DNA of 64,000 nt from Hyphomicrobiales bacterium (GTDB lineage: Bacteria; Pseudomonadota; Alphaproteobacteria; Rhizobiales; Xanthobacteraceae). Positions within the stretch are counted from its first letter, which is position 1. Every line of letters starts with the position of its first letter. The stretch lies in contig JAFKKH010000025.1 of NCBI GenBank assembly GCA_017305665.1, forward strand, positions 1 to 64,000, in the 5' to 3' direction. The notes under the pieces are model-generated. The model was given only the letters and a program-made list of their open reading frames with translations. It was not told the DNA's origin and searched no databases. Below are positions 50,033 to 59,084 of this stretch, in pieces. A program made the translations under genes and the position numbers.

Positions 50033-50401
50033 ATGATCGGATCATTGATGATGTGCGTGAGTGTCGTCATCCTGCTGGCGGGCATGCTCGCCGGCATCGT
50101 CATGGGCGCTCAGCAGAACTTCGTGCTGGCGCCGGCCCATGCCCACCTTAACCTGGTCGGCGGCGTACTACTGTTCCTGTTCGGCCTGTATTACCGGGTC
50201 ATTCCGGCCGCGGGTCGCATGACGCTGGCCCGCATCCAGGGCTGGCTGCACATCGTCGGCGCTGTGCTGTTTCCTGCTGGCATCGCCCTGGTACTGCTCA
50301 ACGGTCCGGCCTACACTGCCGCGCCTATCGTCGGCTCGCTGATCGTCATCGCCGCCATGGCGCTGTTCGTGATTGTGGTCTTCCGCACCCGCGCGGCCTG
50401 A
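50033..50401 (+). CDS. four-helix membrane protein with oxidase-like HAHLN motif
   Basis: A 122-residue protein with four membrane helices. The motif APAHAHLNLVGGVLLFLFGL in helix 2 resembles the H-A-H-x-[NQ]-x-x-G segment of cbb3-type oxidase subunit I and of small relatives, and a second His is in GWLHIVGAVLFPAGIAL. It may bind haem. Only one oxidase-type repeat is present, so it is not a respiratory oxidase subunit. GGGG-rich leader precedes ATG. Confidence 0.7.
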   Translation: MIGSLMMCVSVVILLAGMLAGIVMGAQQNFVLAPAHAHLNLVGGVLLFLFGLYYRVIPAAGRMTLARIQGWLHIVGAVLFPAGIALVLLNGPAYTAAPIVGSLIVIAAMALFVIVVFRTRAA

Positions 50402-50533
50402 TCATCCTTCCCGACAACGGCCGGGCACCCTTTGCGGAACGGGTCGTCCGGTCACATTTCCAGCCCCATCCATGGCATAGTCAGGGCAATCGATTCGCTC
50501 GCGCGGAATCCTGCGCGCAATGTTTGAAGAGCT

Positions 50534-52591
50534 ATGTCCAAATCACTGAAATCGAACGCTAAAACGAAATCATCTGACGACCTGTTTGCATCCCCCGAGG
50601 CGAAGGGCCGAGCGCCGGCCCGCGCCGCCAGCCGCGCCTCGGGCGCCGAGGCCGACTACACCGCCGCCGACATCGAGGTGCTGGAGGGCCTGGAGCCGGT
50701 CCGCCGCCGACCCGGCATGTACATCGGCGGCACGGACGAGAAGGCGCTGCATCACCTGTTCGCAGAAGTGATCGACAACTGTATGGACGAGGCGCTGGCC
50801 GGGCACGCCACCTTCATCAACGTCGAACTGACCGCCGACGGCTTCCTGACCGTGACCGACAACGGGCGCGGCATCCCGGTCGATCCGCATCCGAAATTCC
50901 CGAAGAAGTCGGCGCTCGAAGTCATCATGTGCACGCTGCATTCGGGCGGCAAGTTCGACTCCAAGGTTTACGAAACCTCCGGCGGCCTGCACGGCGTCGG
51001 CGTGTCCGTGGTGAATGCCCTCTCCTCGCGGCTCGAAGTGGAAGTCGCGCGCAGCCAGAAGCTCTACAAGATGACGTTCGAGCGCGGCCACCCCAAGGGC
51101 AAGCTCGAGGACCTCGGCAAGATCAACAATCGCCGCGGCACCACCATCCGCTTTAAGCCGGACACCGACATCTTCGGCGCCAAGGCCGCGTTCAAGCCGC
51201 AGCGCCTGTTCAAGATGACGCGGTCAAAAGCCTATCTGTTCGGCGGCGTCGAAATCCGCTGGCATTGCGCGCCCGAACTGCTCAAGGGGCTCGAGGATGT
51301 GCCGCCGGAAGCAACCTTCCACTTTCCCGGCGGATTGAAGGACTATCTTGGGGCTGCGATCCACACCGATACGCTGGTGCATCCCGACATCTTCTCCGGA
51401 AAGTCCGGACGCAACGGCGCCCATGGCGCGTGCGAATGGGCGGTGGCATGGACCGCCGATGCCGACGGTTTTCTGTCGTCCTACTGCAACACGGTGCCGA
51501 CGCCCGACGGCGGCACCCACGAGTCCGGCATGCGCAGCGCACTGCTGCGCGGCCTGAAGGATCACGCCGAGCGCGTCGGCCAGGGCAAGCGAGCTGCGCC
51601 GATCACCTCGGAAGATGTGATGGTCGGCGCCGCTGTTATGCTGTCCGTGTTCGTGCGCGAACCGGAATTCCAGGGCCAGACCAAGGACCGCCTCGCCACC
51701 GCCGAAGCGCAGAAGATCGTCGAGCAGGCCATCAAGGACCCGTTCGACCATTGGCTGTCCGGCAACCCGGTGCAGGCCAACAAACTGCTCGATTTCGTCA
51801 TCGAACGCGCCGACGAACGGCTGCGCCGCAGGGCCGAAAAGGAAACCTCGCGCAAGAGCGCGGTCAAGAAACTGCGCCTGCCCGGCAAGCTCGCGGACTG
51901 CACCAACAGCGCGACCGATGGTTCCGAACTGTTCATCGTCGAGGGTGACTCGGCCGGCGGCAGCGCCAAGCAGGCGCGCGACCGCAAGACCCAGGCCGTG
52001 CTGCCCTTGCGCGGCAAGATCCTCAACGTCGCCTCCGCAACCAAGGACAAGCTCGTTGCGAACGCCCAGCTCGCTGACTTGATCCAGGCGCTCGGCTGCG
52101 GCACCGGCACCAACTATCGCGAAGAGGACCTGCGCTATTCGCGGGTCATCATCATGACCGACGCCGACGTCGACGGCGCGCACATCGCCTCGCTGCTGAT
52201 CACGTTCTTCTATCGCCAGATGCAGAAACTGATCGACGAGGGACATCTCTACCTCGCGGTGCCGCCGCTCTATCGCCTGACCCACGGCAGCAAGACGGTT
52301 TACGCCCGCGACGACGCGCACAAGGAGCAACTGCTCAAGAGTGAATTCAACGCCAACGCCAAGGTCGATGTCGGCCGCTTCAAAGGCCTCGGCGAGATGA
52401 TGCCGGCGCAGCTCAAGGAAACCACCATGGATCCGACGAAGCGCACCATGCTGCGCGTGGTGCTGCTGCCCGAGGAACGCGAAGGCACCGCCGACAGCGT
52501 CGAACGGCTCATGGGCACCAAGGCCGAGGCGCGCTTCGCGTTCATCTCCGACAAGGCCGAATTCGCCAGCGAGGATTTGCTGGACGTGTGA
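50534..52591 (+). CDS. parE: DNA topoisomerase IV subunit B
   Basis: A 685-residue ATPase subunit of the decatenase. GHKL ATPase: EVIDNCMDEALAGHATFINV, VTDNGRGIPVDPHPK and TSGGLHGVGVSVVNALSSRL. TOPRIM: IVEGDSAGGSAKQARDRKTQ (about residue 468) and MTDADVDGAHIASLLITFFY (about 540). The C-terminal GKR-like RFKGLGEMMPAQLKETTMDP is typical. The short N-terminal extension and absence of a GyrB insertion favour ParE over GyrB. Confidence 0.95.
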   Translation: MSKSLKSNAKTKSSDDLFASPEAKGRAPARAASRASGAEADYTAADIEVLEGLEPVRRRPGMYIGGTDEKALHHLFAEVIDNCMDEALAGHATFINVELTADGFLTVTDNGRGIPVDPHPKFPKKSALEVIMCTLHSGGKFDSKVYETSGGLHGVGVSVVNALSSRLEVEVARSQKLYKMTFERGHPKGKLEDLGKINNRRGTTIRFKPDTDIFGAKAAFKPQRLFKMTRSKAYLFGGVEIRWHCAPELLKGLEDVPPEATFHFPGGLKDYLGAAIHTDTLVHPDIFSGKSGRNGAHGACEWAVAWTADADGFLSSYCNTVPTPDGGTHESGMRSALLRGLKDHAERVGQGKRAAPITSEDVMVGAAVMLSVFVREPEFQGQTKDRLATAEAQKIVEQAIKDPFDHWLSGNPVQANKLLDFVIERADERLRRRAEKETSRKSAVKKLRLPGKLADCTNSATDGSELFIVEGDSAGGSAKQARDRKTQAVLPLRGKILNVASATKDKLVANAQLADLIQALGCGTGTNYREEDLRYSRVIIMTDADVDGAHIASLLITFFYRQMQKLIDEGHLYLAVPPLYRLTHGSKTVYARDDAHKEQLLKSEFNANAKVDVGRFKGLGEMMPAQLKETTMDPTKRTMLRVVLLPEEREGTADSVERLMGTKAEARFAFISDKAEFASEDLLDV

Positions 52592-52645
52592 CCCAAGCCG
52601 CGGCGCTTCGTCGGCGGTGAAAAATATCCGGAGCACCGCCCGACC

Positions 52646-52834
52646 ATGAGAACAGCTCTCCTCGTCCTCGGTCTGCTCGCACTTCTGACCGGCCTTGTCT
52701 GGATCGGTCAGGGCACCGGCGTGTTCCCCTATCCCGCCTCGAGCTTCATGATCCGGCAGACGCCATGGGTGTATTACGGCGGCGCGCTGGCGATTGCCGG
52801 GGTATTGGTGCTCCTGCTGTCGCGGCGCATGTAA
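52646..52834 (+). CDS. small two-helix membrane protein
   Basis: A 62-residue protein with two hydrophobic helices (LLVLGLLALLTGLVWIGQGT and YYGGALAIAGVLVLLLS) joined by a Pro/Ser linker containing SSFMIRQTPWVYYG. This pattern is a conserved small membrane protein in Bradyrhizobium relatives. It is 54 bases after parE on the same strand. Function unknown. Confidence 0.7.
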   Translation: MRTALLVLGLLALLTGLVWIGQGTGVFPYPASSFMIRQTPWVYYGGALAIAGVLVLLLSRRM

Positions 52835-52915
52835 TCCTGACAAATTTTGACACTGGCGCCCCGACCCGATCCATCAACAATATCGGGCATTAACAAGAAC
52901 AATGGGAGGCCTGCC

Positions 52916-53308
52916 ATGGAACGCTATTACCTCGTCGCCATCGTCACGCTGGTCGGCGGACTGGTCGTGTTCGGAATGGCGCTCACCGTGTCGCGGCTTC
53001 ACGCCAAGACTGGAATCCTAGCGCCTGTGATGACCGGCGATCCACGGCTCGAACGCGCCTTCCGTGCGCACCTGAACACGGTCGAGTGGATTCCGGTCTT
53101 TCTACCGGCGATGTGGCTGTTCGCGATTTACTGGAGCCCTACCTGGGCCGCTGCGCTCGGCGCGCTCTGGCTGCTCGGGCGCATCATCTACTTCGTCGGT
53201 TATATTTCGGACCCCGCCAAACGGTTTCCAGGCTTCTTCATCCAGTCCACCGCGGCCTTCGTACTGTTGCTCGGCGCGCTCGGGCGCATAATCTATCTCG
53301 CCGTCTGA
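52916..53308 (+). CDS. MAPEG-family membrane protein
   Basis: A 130-residue four-helix protein (MERYYLVAIVTLVGGLVVFG). MAPEG pattern: DPRLERAFRAHLNTVEWIPV (the R-A-x-x-N-x-x-E helix) and LLGRIIYFVGYISDPAKR (G-R-x-x-Y). GGGAGG lies about eight bases before ATG 52916. It is a second, divergent MAPEG member beside the one at 45746. Confidence 0.86.
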   Translation: MERYYLVAIVTLVGGLVVFGMALTVSRLHAKTGILAPVMTGDPRLERAFRAHLNTVEWIPVFLPAMWLFAIYWSPTWAAALGALWLLGRIIYFVGYISDPAKRFPGFFIQSTAAFVLLLGALGRIIYLAV

Positions 53309-53373
53309 TGGCCGGCACGGACCCACCGTGCATTCCCTATCTGCAACCACATAATCCTGGAATGGACAGAACC

Positions 53374-54141
53374 ATGACTCATGCCTTCGATCTCTCGGGG
53401 AAAGTCGCCATCGTCACCGGCGGCAACGGCGGCATCGGGCTCGGCATGGCGCGCGGAATGGCCGAAGCCGGCGCCGCCGTCGCCGTGGTCGGCCGCAACG
53501 CCGAAAAGTCGCGGGCCGCGGTCGACGACCTGACCAAACGCGGCGCGAAGGCGATCGCCATTGCCTGCGATGTCACCGACGCCAACGCCGTGACCAGCAT
53601 GGTCGCGCAGACGACGAAGGCATTCGGGCGTGTCGACATCCTCGTTAACAATGCCGGCATGAGCATCCGCAAGCCGCCGCATGTGTTGAGTCTGGCGGAA
53701 TGGGAGACGGTGATGACAACCAACCTCACCAGCGCCTTCCTGTGCTCGCAGGCGGCTTACCTGGCCATGAAGGCGGCAGGCGGCGGCAAGGTCATCAACA
53801 TCGGCTCGATGCTGTCGATCTTCGGCACCAGTTTTGCGCCGGTCTATGCGGCGAGCAAAGGCGGCATCGTGCAGTTCACGAAGTCCTGCGCGGTGGCGTG
53901 GGCGCCCGACAACATCCAGGTCAACGCCATCCTGCCCGGCTGGATCGACACCGAGTTGACCAAGGCAGCGCGTGCGCAGGTCGATGGCCTGCACGACAAG
54001 GTGCTGGCGCGTACACCGGCCGCACGCTGGGGCCACATCGACGATTTCGCCGGCATCGCCGCGTTCCTCGCCTCGCCCGCATCGGACTTCGTCACAGGCA
54101 CGGCGATTCCGGTCGACGGCGGATTTTCGATCATGGGGTAA
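53374..54141 (+). CDS. short-chain dehydrogenase/reductase
   Basis: A 255-residue Rossmann oxidoreductase. Cofactor loop VAIVTGGNGGIGLGMARGMA, VNNAGM, catalytic Ser in NIGSMLSIFG and Tyr-x-x-x-Lys in YAASKGGIVQFTKS. The C-terminus TGTAIPVDGGFSIMG is typical. Closest in style to gluconate 5-dehydrogenase or 2-deoxygluconate 3-dehydrogenases. ATG at 53362 is an alternative start. Confidence 0.92.
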   Translation: MTHAFDLSGKVAIVTGGNGGIGLGMARGMAEAGAAVAVVGRNAEKSRAAVDDLTKRGAKAIAIACDVTDANAVTSMVAQTTKAFGRVDILVNNAGMSIRKPPHVLSLAEWETVMTTNLTSAFLCSQAAYLAMKAAGGGKVINIGSMLSIFGTSFAPVYAASKGGIVQFTKSCAVAWAPDNIQVNAILPGWIDTELTKAARAQVDGLHDKVLARTPAARWGHIDDFAGIAAFLASPASDFVTGTAIPVDGGFSIMG

Positions 54142-54186
54142 CGCTGGATGCGCCGGGTCATCTGCGCAAAGACGCGCTTTGCGCTT

Positions 54187-55452
54187 TCAGTTTGTGGACG
54201 GGGACGCCTCCGGCGACTGCACATGCTCCGGTCGCACGCCGACCGCGATGAAGCGCGCAGTCAACCCCTGCAGGAACGGCACCGCGCTGACAAGGCGGAT
54301 CGGCCACGGCGGTCGCAGCGGCGCATTGCCGGGCTTCAGCGCGGCGCGGACAATATTGTTCTGCACGAACACCTGCATGGCTTGCGTCATCCGCATCGGA
54401 AATTCGCGGCGGCGCTGCACCGCTGAAAGATCATCCTCGCTGACCGGACCGTGCGCTAGTTTTGCCGCCAGCAGATTGGCCGCAGCGACGGCATCCTGCA
54501 CCGCGATGTTGACCCCGACGCCGCCGACCGGCGACATCGCGTGCGCGGCGTCGCCGATGCATAACAAGCCCGGCCGCATCCACTGCTTGAGCCGGTTGAC
54601 CGCGACCGTGAGCAGCTTCACGTCGTCCCAGCTTTTCACGTCCGCGATGCCGGACCGCAGCGTCGGCGCCAAGGCGACGACGTCGGCGCGGAAAGCGTCG
54701 AGCCCCCGCGCCTTGATCTCATCGTAGTGTCCCTTGACGATGACGTAAGCGCATTGCCAATAGGTGCCGCGATCGAGCGTCACCATCATGCGGCCGCTCT
54801 CGATGCGGGCAAACACGCTTTCGGTCTCGGCGCCCTTGCCGACCCGAAACCAGAGCACGTCCATCGGAGCACCGATCTCCTCAACGTCGAGTCCTGCACT
54901 CGGGCGGACAACGGAATGCCGCCCGTCGCAGGCGACCGTGAGATCCGCCGTGATGTCGAGCGCGCCCTGCGCATCCTCGGCCTGAACGCCCACAATCTTG
55001 TCGCCGGATTGGATCAGTCCCGTCGCCTCGGTGCTCATCATCACCTTGAGGTTCGGAAAGCGATGTCCCTTGTCGCGCAAAAAATTGAGAAAATCCCACT
55101 GCGGCATGAAGGCGATGAAGGGATATTTGGCGCCGGTCCGGCTGACATCGGCGATCCGCAGTGGTGTCTTGCCGAAATAGCCGTCGAGTTTTTGCAGTTC
55201 ATCGTGTGGAATTTTGAGGAAGTCGCCGATCAGGCCGAGTTCGTCCATCACCTGCATGGTCGAGGGATGCACGGTGTCGCCGCGAAAGTCGCGAAAAAAG
55301 TCGGCATGTTTTTCAAGAACGATCGTATCGATCCCGGCGCGTCCCAGCAGATAGCCGAGCATCATGCCGGCGGGCCCACCGCCGACGACACAGCAGCGGG
55401 TCGATATCGAGCGACTGTCGGGCCGCGGTTCGCGCGAACTGCCTGCGTCCAT
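54187..55452 (-). CDS. FAD-dependent monooxygenase (PHBH fold)
   Basis: A 421-residue flavoprotein. N-terminal G-x-G-x-x-G in CCVVGGGPAGMMLGYLLGRA, the DG motif in VACDGRHSVVRPSAGL and the GD motif in LLCIGDAAHAMSPVGGVGVN. It hydroxylates small aromatic or polyketide-like substrates, or is a tRNA-independent UbiH-like relative; substrate unknown. AAGGA lies upstream. Upstream intergenic space holds two CTAGTG palindromes. Confidence 0.9.
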   Translation of the reverse strand: MDAGSSREPRPDSRSISTRCCVVGGGPAGMMLGYLLGRAGIDTIVLEKHADFFRDFRGDTVHPSTMQVMDELGLIGDFLKIPHDELQKLDGYFGKTPLRIADVSRTGAKYPFIAFMPQWDFLNFLRDKGHRFPNLKVMMSTEATGLIQSGDKIVGVQAEDAQGALDITADLTVACDGRHSVVRPSAGLDVEEIGAPMDVLWFRVGKGAETESVFARIESGRMMVTLDRGTYWQCAYVIVKGHYDEIKARGLDAFRADVVALAPTLRSGIADVKSWDDVKLLTVAVNRLKQWMRPGLLCIGDAAHAMSPVGGVGVNIAVQDAVAAANLLAAKLAHGPVSEDDLSAVQRRREFPMRMTQAMQVFVQNNIVRAALKPGNAPLRPPWPIRLVSAVPFLQGLTARFIAVGVRPEHVQSPEASPSTN

Positions 55453-55471
55453 CCGCGAAGTCCTTCGGAGG

Positions 55472-55549
55472 CTAGTGTGGTGGTTCAGAAGTCCGCTGCA
55501 TTATCGCAGCGAGTCAGTGAAGCGGACTTCTGAACCTAAACCACACTAG
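55472..55549. repeat. CTAGTG-ended palindromic repeat (copy 2, CTAGTGTGG type)
   Basis: A 78-bp palindrome with ends CTAGTGTGG and CCACACTAG and inner arms GGTTCAGAAGTCCGCT and AGCGGACTTCTGAACC. It would form one long hairpin. It shares the CTAGTG ends and size with the other two palindromes but not the inner sequence, so it is a second subfamily. Confidence 0.82.
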
Positions 55550-55562
55550 AATTATAAACTTG

Positions 55563-55638
55563 CCAGTGTCCCTTTGATTCCGAAGTTCGCATCAAAGGTT
55601 GTCGCAAGGACATGCGAACTTCGGAATCGGGACACTAG
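55563..55638. repeat. CTAGTG-ended palindromic repeat (copy 3, CTAGTGTCCC type)
   Basis: A 76-bp palindrome with arms GATTCCGAAGTTCGCAT (left, near 55577) and ATGCGAACTTCGGAATC (right, near 55612) and end GGGACACTAG. The left end reads CCAGTGTCCC, one base off. It starts 13 bases after copy 2. The right-end CTAG provides the TAG stop codon of the caspase-like gene. Confidence 0.82.
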
Positions 55639-57131
55639 CGCCGGAAACTCTTGATCTCCGATACGCTTCCATCCCGGTAAGTCAACTCGACCGACACCGA
55701 CTTGGTTGCGGGCGGCAACTTCAAATAGGGCAGCGCGTCGTGCGGAATGGCGCTGGGGTCGCGCGGGTCGCAGGCCGGCATCTTGAGCACCTGATCCGGC
55801 ACCGACGAGTCGATACCGATCCTCGCTTCGCGGATGGCGCAGCGATACGACATCAGATGGGTGTAGTAGACTAGAAGCCCGTTGAACTGGCGAAACGACA
55901 GCCAGCTCGTCGCGGTCATGTCGAGGATCTTCCGTTGATCGCGGATCAGCGCGGCTTCCGGATCGAAGCGGATCGGGAACGGCCCCCGCGGCTCGCCGTT
56001 GGCATCGACGTAGCGGATCTGGATCGTCGCCGCCGGTGCATCGGCGGCCAATTCGATGGCGGGATTGGGTATTCGCTTGCGGGTGCGCGGATCGAGCGTA
56101 TCCAGAAAACCGGTTTCCCTGAATGGACCGCTGTCGCCCATGCGCCAGGAAATCCCGAGCGCGGGATCGGCGATCGAAAACACCACGGTCCATCCGCCAT
56201 TGTGGCGTGAGAAATTCGCGATCGGCGCATTGACCGCTTCGTTCGACGGCGGCTTCAGCGGCGCAACCGGCGGCAGTGCCGCGACCTTCTGTTCTGGCAC
56301 CGTAGATGCCGCCTGCTGCTGACCTTTGGCCATGCCGTTCAAGAACACGTCGTCGACCATCTGGTCGAAATAGACCGGCACCTGCTTGTGGCGCACCGTT
56401 TGCGCCATTTCGCTCACCGTGCGGCGGGTGCGCTGCGCCACCTGCACCATGTTCTCGCCGGGCTGCAACAGTTCCTTCGCGAAGATGCGGGTGAACACCG
56501 AATTCGGGTTGCTGTCGTCGTTCGACAGGCGATCGAGCGCGGTCTGCCGTGGCCCGGCAGAGAATACCGAGAAAACACCTTCGGGTAGTTGCGTCATCGG
56601 CGCGAGACCTGCGCCGCCCGCGACAGCGCGGGTACCCTTGCGCTCGAACGGATTGTTGCGGCAGGCGTCGAACACCAGGATCGAGGTGCGCGCCTTCTTG
56701 TTCTGCAACCGCTCGACGATGCGGTCGGCGAGGATCGACGCGTCGCGAACCAACTCTTCCTGCCCTTCGGTCGCCGCGGGCACGTCGGTCGGCAGCAGAT
56801 AGTTCTGACCGGCGATCTCAAAGCCGTGACCGGCATAGAAGAAGAACGCCGTGTCGCCCGGTTCGATCTGCTGATCGAACGCAAGCAGCGTCTGACTGAA
56901 AGCCTGACGGGTCTGGTTCTCGGCAACCATGACGCTGAAGCCGAGTTGCCGCAGCGTGTCGCCCATGGTGCGGGCGTCGTTGACGGCCTTCTGAAGTTTC
57001 GGGACGTTCCTGTAGTCGTTGTTGCCGATCACCAGCGCGATACGCTTGGCGGCCTGTGCCGGGCTGGCGAGCATCAGAAGCGCGGACGCAATACCCAACA
57101 GCGCCGCGCGCCCGACCGAAATGCCCCTCAT
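55635..57131 (-). CDS. exported caspase-like (C14) peptidase
   Basis: A 498-residue orthocaspase-type protein. Signal peptide about 1-27 (cleavage after AQA). The p20-like domain (about 28-260) opens with RIALVIGNNDYRNVPKLQKA and has catalytic His102 in FFFYAGHGFEIAGQNYLLPT and Cys157 in ILVFDACRNNPF. A Pro-rich linker (about 315-335) precedes a C-terminal domain of unknown type (about 340-498). ATG 57131 is favoured; ATG 57152 is possible. The stop codon lies in the end of a CTAGTG palindrome, so the native C-terminus may have been altered. Confidence 0.9.
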   Translation of the reverse strand: MRGISVGRAALLGIASALLMLASPAQAAKRIALVIGNNDYRNVPKLQKAVNDARTMGDTLRQLGFSVMVAENQTRQAFSQTLLAFDQQIEPGDTAFFFYAGHGFEIAGQNYLLPTDVPAATEGQEELVRDASILADRIVERLQNKKARTSILVFDACRNNPFERKGTRAVAGGAGLAPMTQLPEGVFSVFSAGPRQTALDRLSNDDSNPNSVFTRIFAKELLQPGENMVQVAQRTRRTVSEMAQTVRHKQVPVYFDQMVDDVFLNGMAKGQQQAASTVPEQKVAALPPVAPLKPPSNEAVNAPIANFSRHNGGWTVVFSIADPALGISWRMGDSGPFRETGFLDTLDPRTRKRIPNPAIELAADAPAATIQIRYVDANGEPRGPFPIRFDPEAALIRDQRKILDMTATSWLSFRQFNGLLVYYTHLMSYRCAIREARIGIDSSVPDQVLKMPACDPRDPSAIPHDALPYLKLPPATKSVSVELTYRDGSVSEIKSFRR

Positions 57132-57143
57132 TCCAACTTTCCC

Positions 57144-57499
57144 ATATCCCATGTTTCGGCGGTCAACGTGCGCAATCGGACTATGCCATAGTCGGTAAAA
57201 TGCGTAGCGTGGTTCATCCCGGATGTCGGCTGTTCCTCCCCCCACGGAGGCCCTGAATCCCGCCCAAATTATCCAAAAACATTAAGGTTTTTCGGCATTT
57301 CGGCCGTTTCCTGCATTGACTTTGGCTGGTTCACCCCTATGTTCCGGCCAACGCGGCCCGGACCCGAACACGATTCCCCGGCGAGCCGCCCGTCAGCGTA
57401 AGTCAGAGCCCCCTTCGCTTTTCAAAGCACGCCGTTAAGGGGTTGAGCGCGACAGCCTTTTACCTTCGATGCCGAACGGCGGTTTCGACCAGAGGCTCA
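57144..57499. other. divergent intergenic region
   Basis: About 355 bases between the caspase-like gene (leftward) and rhlE (rightward). It holds the candidate rhlE promoter at 57316-57343 and an unusually long transcribed leader of about 150 bases, where cold-responsive RNA helicase genes often keep regulatory structure. No gene is seen. Confidence 0.5.
57316..57343 (+). promoter_or_regulatory. candidate rhlE promoter
   Basis: TTGACT (57316-57321), 16-base spacer, TATGTT (57338-57343). It lies about 157 bases upstream of the rhlE start codon. Confidence 0.5.
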
Positions 57500-58933
57500 A
57501 TGTCTTTTTCCCATCTCGGTTTGTCCGACAAGGTGCTCGCCGCTGTTGCGGCCGCAGGTTACACCGCCCCTACCCCCATTCAGGATCAGGCTATCCCGCA
57601 CGTTCTGGCCCGCCGCGATGTTCTCGGCATCGCCCAGACCGGCACCGGCAAGACCGCCGCCTTCGTCCTGCCCATGCTCACATTGCTCGAAAAGGGCCGC
57701 GCACGCGCCCGCATGCCACGCACGCTGATCCTCGAGCCGACCCGCGAACTCGCTGCTCAGGTCAAGGAACAGTTCGACAAATATGGTGTTGGCCAGAAGC
57801 TCAACGTGGCGCTGCTGATCGGCGGCGTCTCGTTCGGCGACCAGGACATGAAGCTGACACGCGGCGTCGACGTGCTGATCGCAACACCAGGCCGCCTGCT
57901 CGATCACACCGAACGCGGCGGACTGCTCCTCACCGGCGTCGAATTGCTGGTGATCGACGAAGCCGACCGCATGCTGGACATGGGCTTCATTCCCGACATC
58001 GAACGCATCTGCAAGCTGGTACCATTCACCCGGCAGACCCTGTTCTTCACCGCGACTATGCCGCCGGAAATTCGTCGCGTTACTGACCAGTTCCTGCACA
58101 ATCCGGAGAAGGTCGAAGTCTCGCGGCCGGCGACCACCGCCGCCACCGTCACCCAGGGCCAGGTCAGTTGCGGACGTGAGCCGCACGACAAACGCGAGAT
58201 GCTGCGCCATCTGCTCCGCGACGCCAAGGATCTCAAGAACGCGATCATCTTCTGCAATCGCAAGCGCGATGTGGCGATCGTCTACAAGTCGCTTCAGAAG
58301 CACGGCTTCGCCGTCTGCGCCCTGCACGGCGACATGGATCAGAGCGCGCGCATGGCCGCGCTCGACCAGTTCCGCAAAGGCGAACTGCCTCTGTTGGTCG
58401 CCTCCGACGTCGCCGCGCGCGGCCTCGACATTCCCGAAGTCAGCCACGTTTTCAATTTCGACGTGCCGCATCATCCGGATGATTACGTACATCGCATCGG
58501 CCGCACAGGCCGCGCCGGACGCACCGGCACCGCGATCACCATCGTCTGCCCCGCCGATTTCAAATCCCTCGCCGCAATCGAAAAGCTGACCGGCCAGGCC
58601 ATTCCGAAGACCGATCTTCCCGGCTACGAAGCGCCCGCCGATGGTGTCGATGCGGAATCCGCCGACGCAGCATCGGCCGAGCGGCCATCGCGATCGCGTC
58701 ACGGTCGCGACGGCAAGCGTGATGGGCGGAGACCGCGCCGCGAACCTCGCCGCTCCGGCGGCGATCGCCAGCGCCACGATGCGCCGGCAGCCGGCGCCCC
58801 GGTAGCAGCAGCGCCGCAGCAGCCACCGTCAATCGGACGCGCGCCCGCACCACGCCATGAGGCCATCTCCGAGCCGGGCGATCATTCCCACCTACCGGCT
58901 TTCCTGCTGCGCCCGATCCGCGCCCGCGTCTGA
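57500..58933 (+). CDS. rhlE: DEAD-box RNA helicase (RhlE type)
   Basis: A 477-residue ATP-dependent RNA helicase. Motifs in order: Q motif GYTAPTPIQDQAI, motif I AQTGTGKTAAF, Ia PTRELAAQV, II VIDEADRMLDMGF (DEAD), III SAT replaced by TAT in FFTATMPPEI, IV IIFCNRKRDV, V VASDVAARGLDIPEV and VI HRIGRTGRAGRTG. The C-terminal tail (about 400-477) is Arg/Pro/Ala-rich and disordered. AGAGG lies four bases before ATG 57500. Roles in ribosome assembly and cold adaptation are typical. Confidence 0.95.
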   Translation: MSFSHLGLSDKVLAAVAAAGYTAPTPIQDQAIPHVLARRDVLGIAQTGTGKTAAFVLPMLTLLEKGRARARMPRTLILEPTRELAAQVKEQFDKYGVGQKLNVALLIGGVSFGDQDMKLTRGVDVLIATPGRLLDHTERGGLLLTGVELLVIDEADRMLDMGFIPDIERICKLVPFTRQTLFFTATMPPEIRRVTDQFLHNPEKVEVSRPATTAATVTQGQVSCGREPHDKREMLRHLLRDAKDLKNAIIFCNRKRDVAIVYKSLQKHGFAVCALHGDMDQSARMAALDQFRKGELPLLVASDVAARGLDIPEVSHVFNFDVPHHPDDYVHRIGRTGRAGRTGTAITIVCPADFKSLAAIEKLTGQAIPKTDLPGYEAPADGVDAESADAASAERPSRSRHGRDGKRDGRRPRREPRRSGGDRQRHDAPAAGAPVAAAPQQPPSIGRAPAPRHEAISEPGDHSHLPAFLLRPIRARV

Positions 58934-59084
58934 CCACGCGAGCGCCGGTCACCTGCCCGGTTCACCCAATTAGAACCGTTTACCCCGCGTAAACTCTCTG
59001 CCGTTAGCCTGAAAGCAATATTCAAGGCTGAGATTATGCCGTTTGGGGCGATGACCTGTATGGGTCGTCGGCGGGGACGCAAAA

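Noticed and set aside
57500-58933. A cold-shock riboswitch in the rhlE leader
   Set aside because: The leader is long, but no conserved structure could be recognised by eye; only the promoter is reported.
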